Origin: Stenomitos rutilans HA7619-LM2
GTDB lineage: Bacteria > Cyanobacteriota > Cyanobacteriia > Leptolyngbyales > Leptolyngbyaceae
Assembly (NCBI GenBank): GCA_019358945.1
Contig: JAHHIE010000002.1
Coordinates: 186,001-250,000 of the forward strand
Reading direction: 5' to 3'
Length of the DNA: 64,000 nucleotides
How positions within the stretch are numbered: the stretch's first letter is position 1; every line of letters begins with the position of its first letter. The position numbers were made by a program, and so were the translations under genes. Below the pieces are notes generated by a model. The model did no database searches. It saw only the letters and a list, made by a program, of their open reading frames with translations, and was not told where the DNA came from. Below, piece after piece: positions 62,364-64,000 of this stretch.

Positions 62364-63476
62364 ATGTCCCAATCGGTCAATCTTACAAATCGCCAGCAGC
62401 AAGTTCTTTGGGCAACCATCCGCCATTACATCGCTACGGCTGAACCCGTTGGTTCGGAAGCACTGGTCAAAGATTACAACTTGAGCGTTAGTTCTGCGAC
62501 GATACGCAATGCAATGGCAGCGCTAGAGAAGGGTGGTTTACTCTTCCAGCCGCACATATCAGCAGGGCGAGTGCCTTCCGACTCTGGCTACCGCACTTAT
62601 GTTGATCAGTTGATTGTGCCGTCGAATGGCCTCACCCAACAAGTCGCACATTTGCTCAACGACCGCCTGAACTCAGAAGATTGGAGCTTTGAAGCTCTGC
62701 TACGAGGTGCGGCACAAATTCTGGCAACCGTTGGGGGGTATATCACGCTCATTACAACGCCTCAAACTCGCACCAGTCATCTACGTCATGTGCAGCTTGT
62801 GCCAGTCGATGCGCGCCGAGTGATGTTGATTTTTGTCACCGACTCCTACGAAACACAGTCTGCCCTGATTGAATTGCCACTCTTTACAGACGTTGAAGAC
62901 CTCGATACTGATCTGCTAGAGCGAGAGCTTCAGATCTTGTCTAACTTCCTAAACAGCCAGTTACGCGGACGGGCGATCGCCGAACTGGCAACCCTCGACT
63001 GGAGCGAACTTGATCGCGAATTTGAACGCTATGCCGACCTCCTCAGAACCATCCTGGTGGAATTAACCCGGCGATCGCAGCCACCCGCCCCCACGCAGAT
63101 TGTGATTAGCGGGCTAGCAGAAGTGCTCCGTCAACCAGAATTTTCAGAACTTCAGCAGGTGCAAACCATCATCCATCTTTTGGAAGAAGAGCAGCACCAA
63201 CTCGTCCCCCTCATTTTTGAGCGATCGGATTTGCTTGAGCGATCGGATTTAGAACAACCCCGCAAGCGCGTGACGATTCGCATTGGGGCAGAAAACCCCT
63301 TAAAACCGATGCGAACCTGCACCCTCATTTCCTCAACCTATCACAAAGATTCTGTGCCAGTAGGGAGTGTAGGGGTATTAGGGCCGACGCGCATGGTGTA
63401 CGAGAACGCGATCGCGCTGGTGGAAGCCGCTGCCGATTACCTCTCAGAGGCTTTAAGCACACAACCGTCATCCTAG
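62364..63476 (+). CDS. hrcA: Heat-inducible transcription repressor HrcA
   Basis: 370 residues from ATG 62364 ([18 protein letters not shown]); the frame extends upstream but the extra residues are not part of the family. Winged-helix region: [34 protein letters not shown], then [22 protein letters not shown]. The C-terminal GAF-like domain ends [17 protein letters not shown] and [21 protein letters not shown]. HrcA represses groESL and dnaK genes through CIRCE. No CIRCE site was seen within the window. Confidence 0.95.
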   Translation: MSQSVNLTNRQQQVLWATIRHYIATAEPVGSEALVKDYNLSVSSATIRNAMAALEKGGLLFQPHISAGRVPSDSGYRTYVDQLIVPSNGLTQQVAHLLNDRLNSEDWSFEALLRGAAQILATVGGYITLITTPQTRTSHLRHVQLVPVDARRVMLIFVTDSYETQSALIELPLFTDVEDLDTDLLERELQILSNFLNSQLRGRAIAELATLDWSELDREFERYADLLRTILVELTRRSQPPAPTQIVISGLAEVLRQPEFSELQQVQTIIHLLEEEQHQLVPLIFERSDLLERSDLEQPRKRVTIRIGAENPLKPMRTCTLISSTYHKDSVPVGSVGVLGPTRMVYENAIALVEAAADYLSEALSTQPSS

Positions 63477-63603
63477 TTTCTACACGCTTACCAGTAAGAG
63501 CTGCCTCCTTTGAGGGCACTATAGGTGTGCCGCGCTGCTGATGGTGCTAGCGATCGCGTGCAAACTCTCGTGGTGCAACACTGGCTGCAAGGAACTTCAG
63601 GAC

Positions 63604-64000
63604 ATGGTACAAACATTACTTTCATCGTTGGGCTTATGGGTGCTGCTTCCTAGCGCGTTTTGGATGCTCATGATTTTTGACTGCGTTCGCAACGAACCCG
63701 ATCGACAAACCTGGATCTACATTCTGATCTTTCTAAACGTAGCGGGCGCGATCGTGTACTTCTTTGCCTGTTGGTTACCCCGCTCCAACGTAGCCGCACC
63801 CAGTTACTTCAAACGCTGGAGCCTACGCCAGCCCCTTTGGAACGCAGAAGCGGGTGTCCGAAACATTGGAAAAGCCCACCAATATGTCACGCTGGGTAAT
63901 GTCTTGACCGAAATGGGCACGTTTGACAAAGCCGTCGTAGCCTACCAGCAGGCCCTGGAGAAAGAACCTGCCAACGTTCATGCTCTGTGGGGTGCAGCAT
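63604..64000 (+). CDS. Membrane-anchored TPR protein, partial (runs off the right edge)
   Basis: An uninterrupted frame from ATG 63604 (MVQTLLSSLGLWVLL) to the window end, 132 codons. Two hydrophobic segments (residues 5-26 and 38-57, IYILIFLNVAGAIVYFFACWL) precede a soluble part whose visible end (AHQYVTLGNVLTEMGTFDKAVVAYQQALEKEP) is a TPR repeat. The first part resembles the PLD_N membrane region often fused to TPRs in bacteria. The rest is missing, so function and length are unknown. Confidence 0.8.
   Translation, partial: MVQTLLSSLGLWVLLPSAFWMLMIFDCVRNEPDRQTWIYILIFLNVAGAIVYFFACWLPRSNVAAPSYFKRWSLRQPLWNAEAGVRNIGKAHQYVTLGNVLTEMGTFDKAVVAYQQALEKEPANVHALWGAA

Overview
The window reads as a chromosomal segment of a filamentous-type cyanobacterium carrying one end of a prophage (or prophage-like element). 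Cyanobacterial markers are the split RNA polymerase genes rpoC1 and rpoC2, a CpcT/CpeT phycobilin lyase, glutamate-1-semialdehyde aminomutase (hemL), a DUF928 protein, a photosystem I accumulation factor homologue, and very frequent HIP1 octamers (GCGATCGC) in both host and phage DNA. No rRNA, tRNA or CRISPR array was recognised.

Bases 1 to about 26,400 are a tailed-phage structural region organised as two arms. The left arm is mostly on the minus strand and runs leftwards from a small HTH gene (about 17,010) through small and large terminase, a 1,245-residue portal fusion, a 74-residue ORF, an HNH homing-type endonuclease, a 1,394-residue multidomain virion protein, four neck/tail-completion genes, two tail genes, and a tail gene cut by the window edge. 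The right arm is on the plus strand: DUF2213 prohead protease, acidic scaffold, cement-like protein, DUF2184 major capsid protein, DUF4054-type connector, fibre/baseplate proteins and a glycine-rich adhesin. No integrase, lysis or replication gene is in view, so the other end must lie left of base 1. A degraded IS1-type transposase sits just outside the right end.

The least ordinary content is in the left arm. The portal carries a pyrophosphatase-like domain and a C-terminal kinase-like domain with intact-looking catalytic residues. The 1,394-residue protein carries ParB-like and GNAT-like domains. A short Cys-Gly-aromatic knuckle recurs in that protein and in the prohead protease. These look like 'polyvalent' proteins carried in the virion and possibly delivered with the DNA. 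A three-gene plus-strand cassette (HTH, small membrane protein, Cys-rich protein) sits between the tail genes with its own consensus promoter and a palindromic operator overlapping the start codon.

From 27,000 to 43,300 come host genes: DUF928, a CapA-type phosphoesterase, an epimerase, a HAD phosphatase, two family 2 glycosyltransferases flanking a SyrD/PvdE-like ABC exporter, hemL, a ChaB-like protein, hslO, an SRPBCC protein, a thioredoxin-fold oxidoreductase and hisD. From 43,400 to 54,500 lies the rpsT-tatD-rpoB-rpoC1-rpoC2 block, with a near-consensus promoter before rpoB. The rest holds DUF1611 and AdoMet-decarboxylase-like genes (coupled), cpcT with a Fur-family regulator, the photosystem I factor, DUF1643, DUF3352, GNAT, rhodanese, hrcA and a truncated TPR membrane protein. 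Intergenic gaps here contain short inverted repeats and heptameric repeats of the kind common in cyanobacteria.
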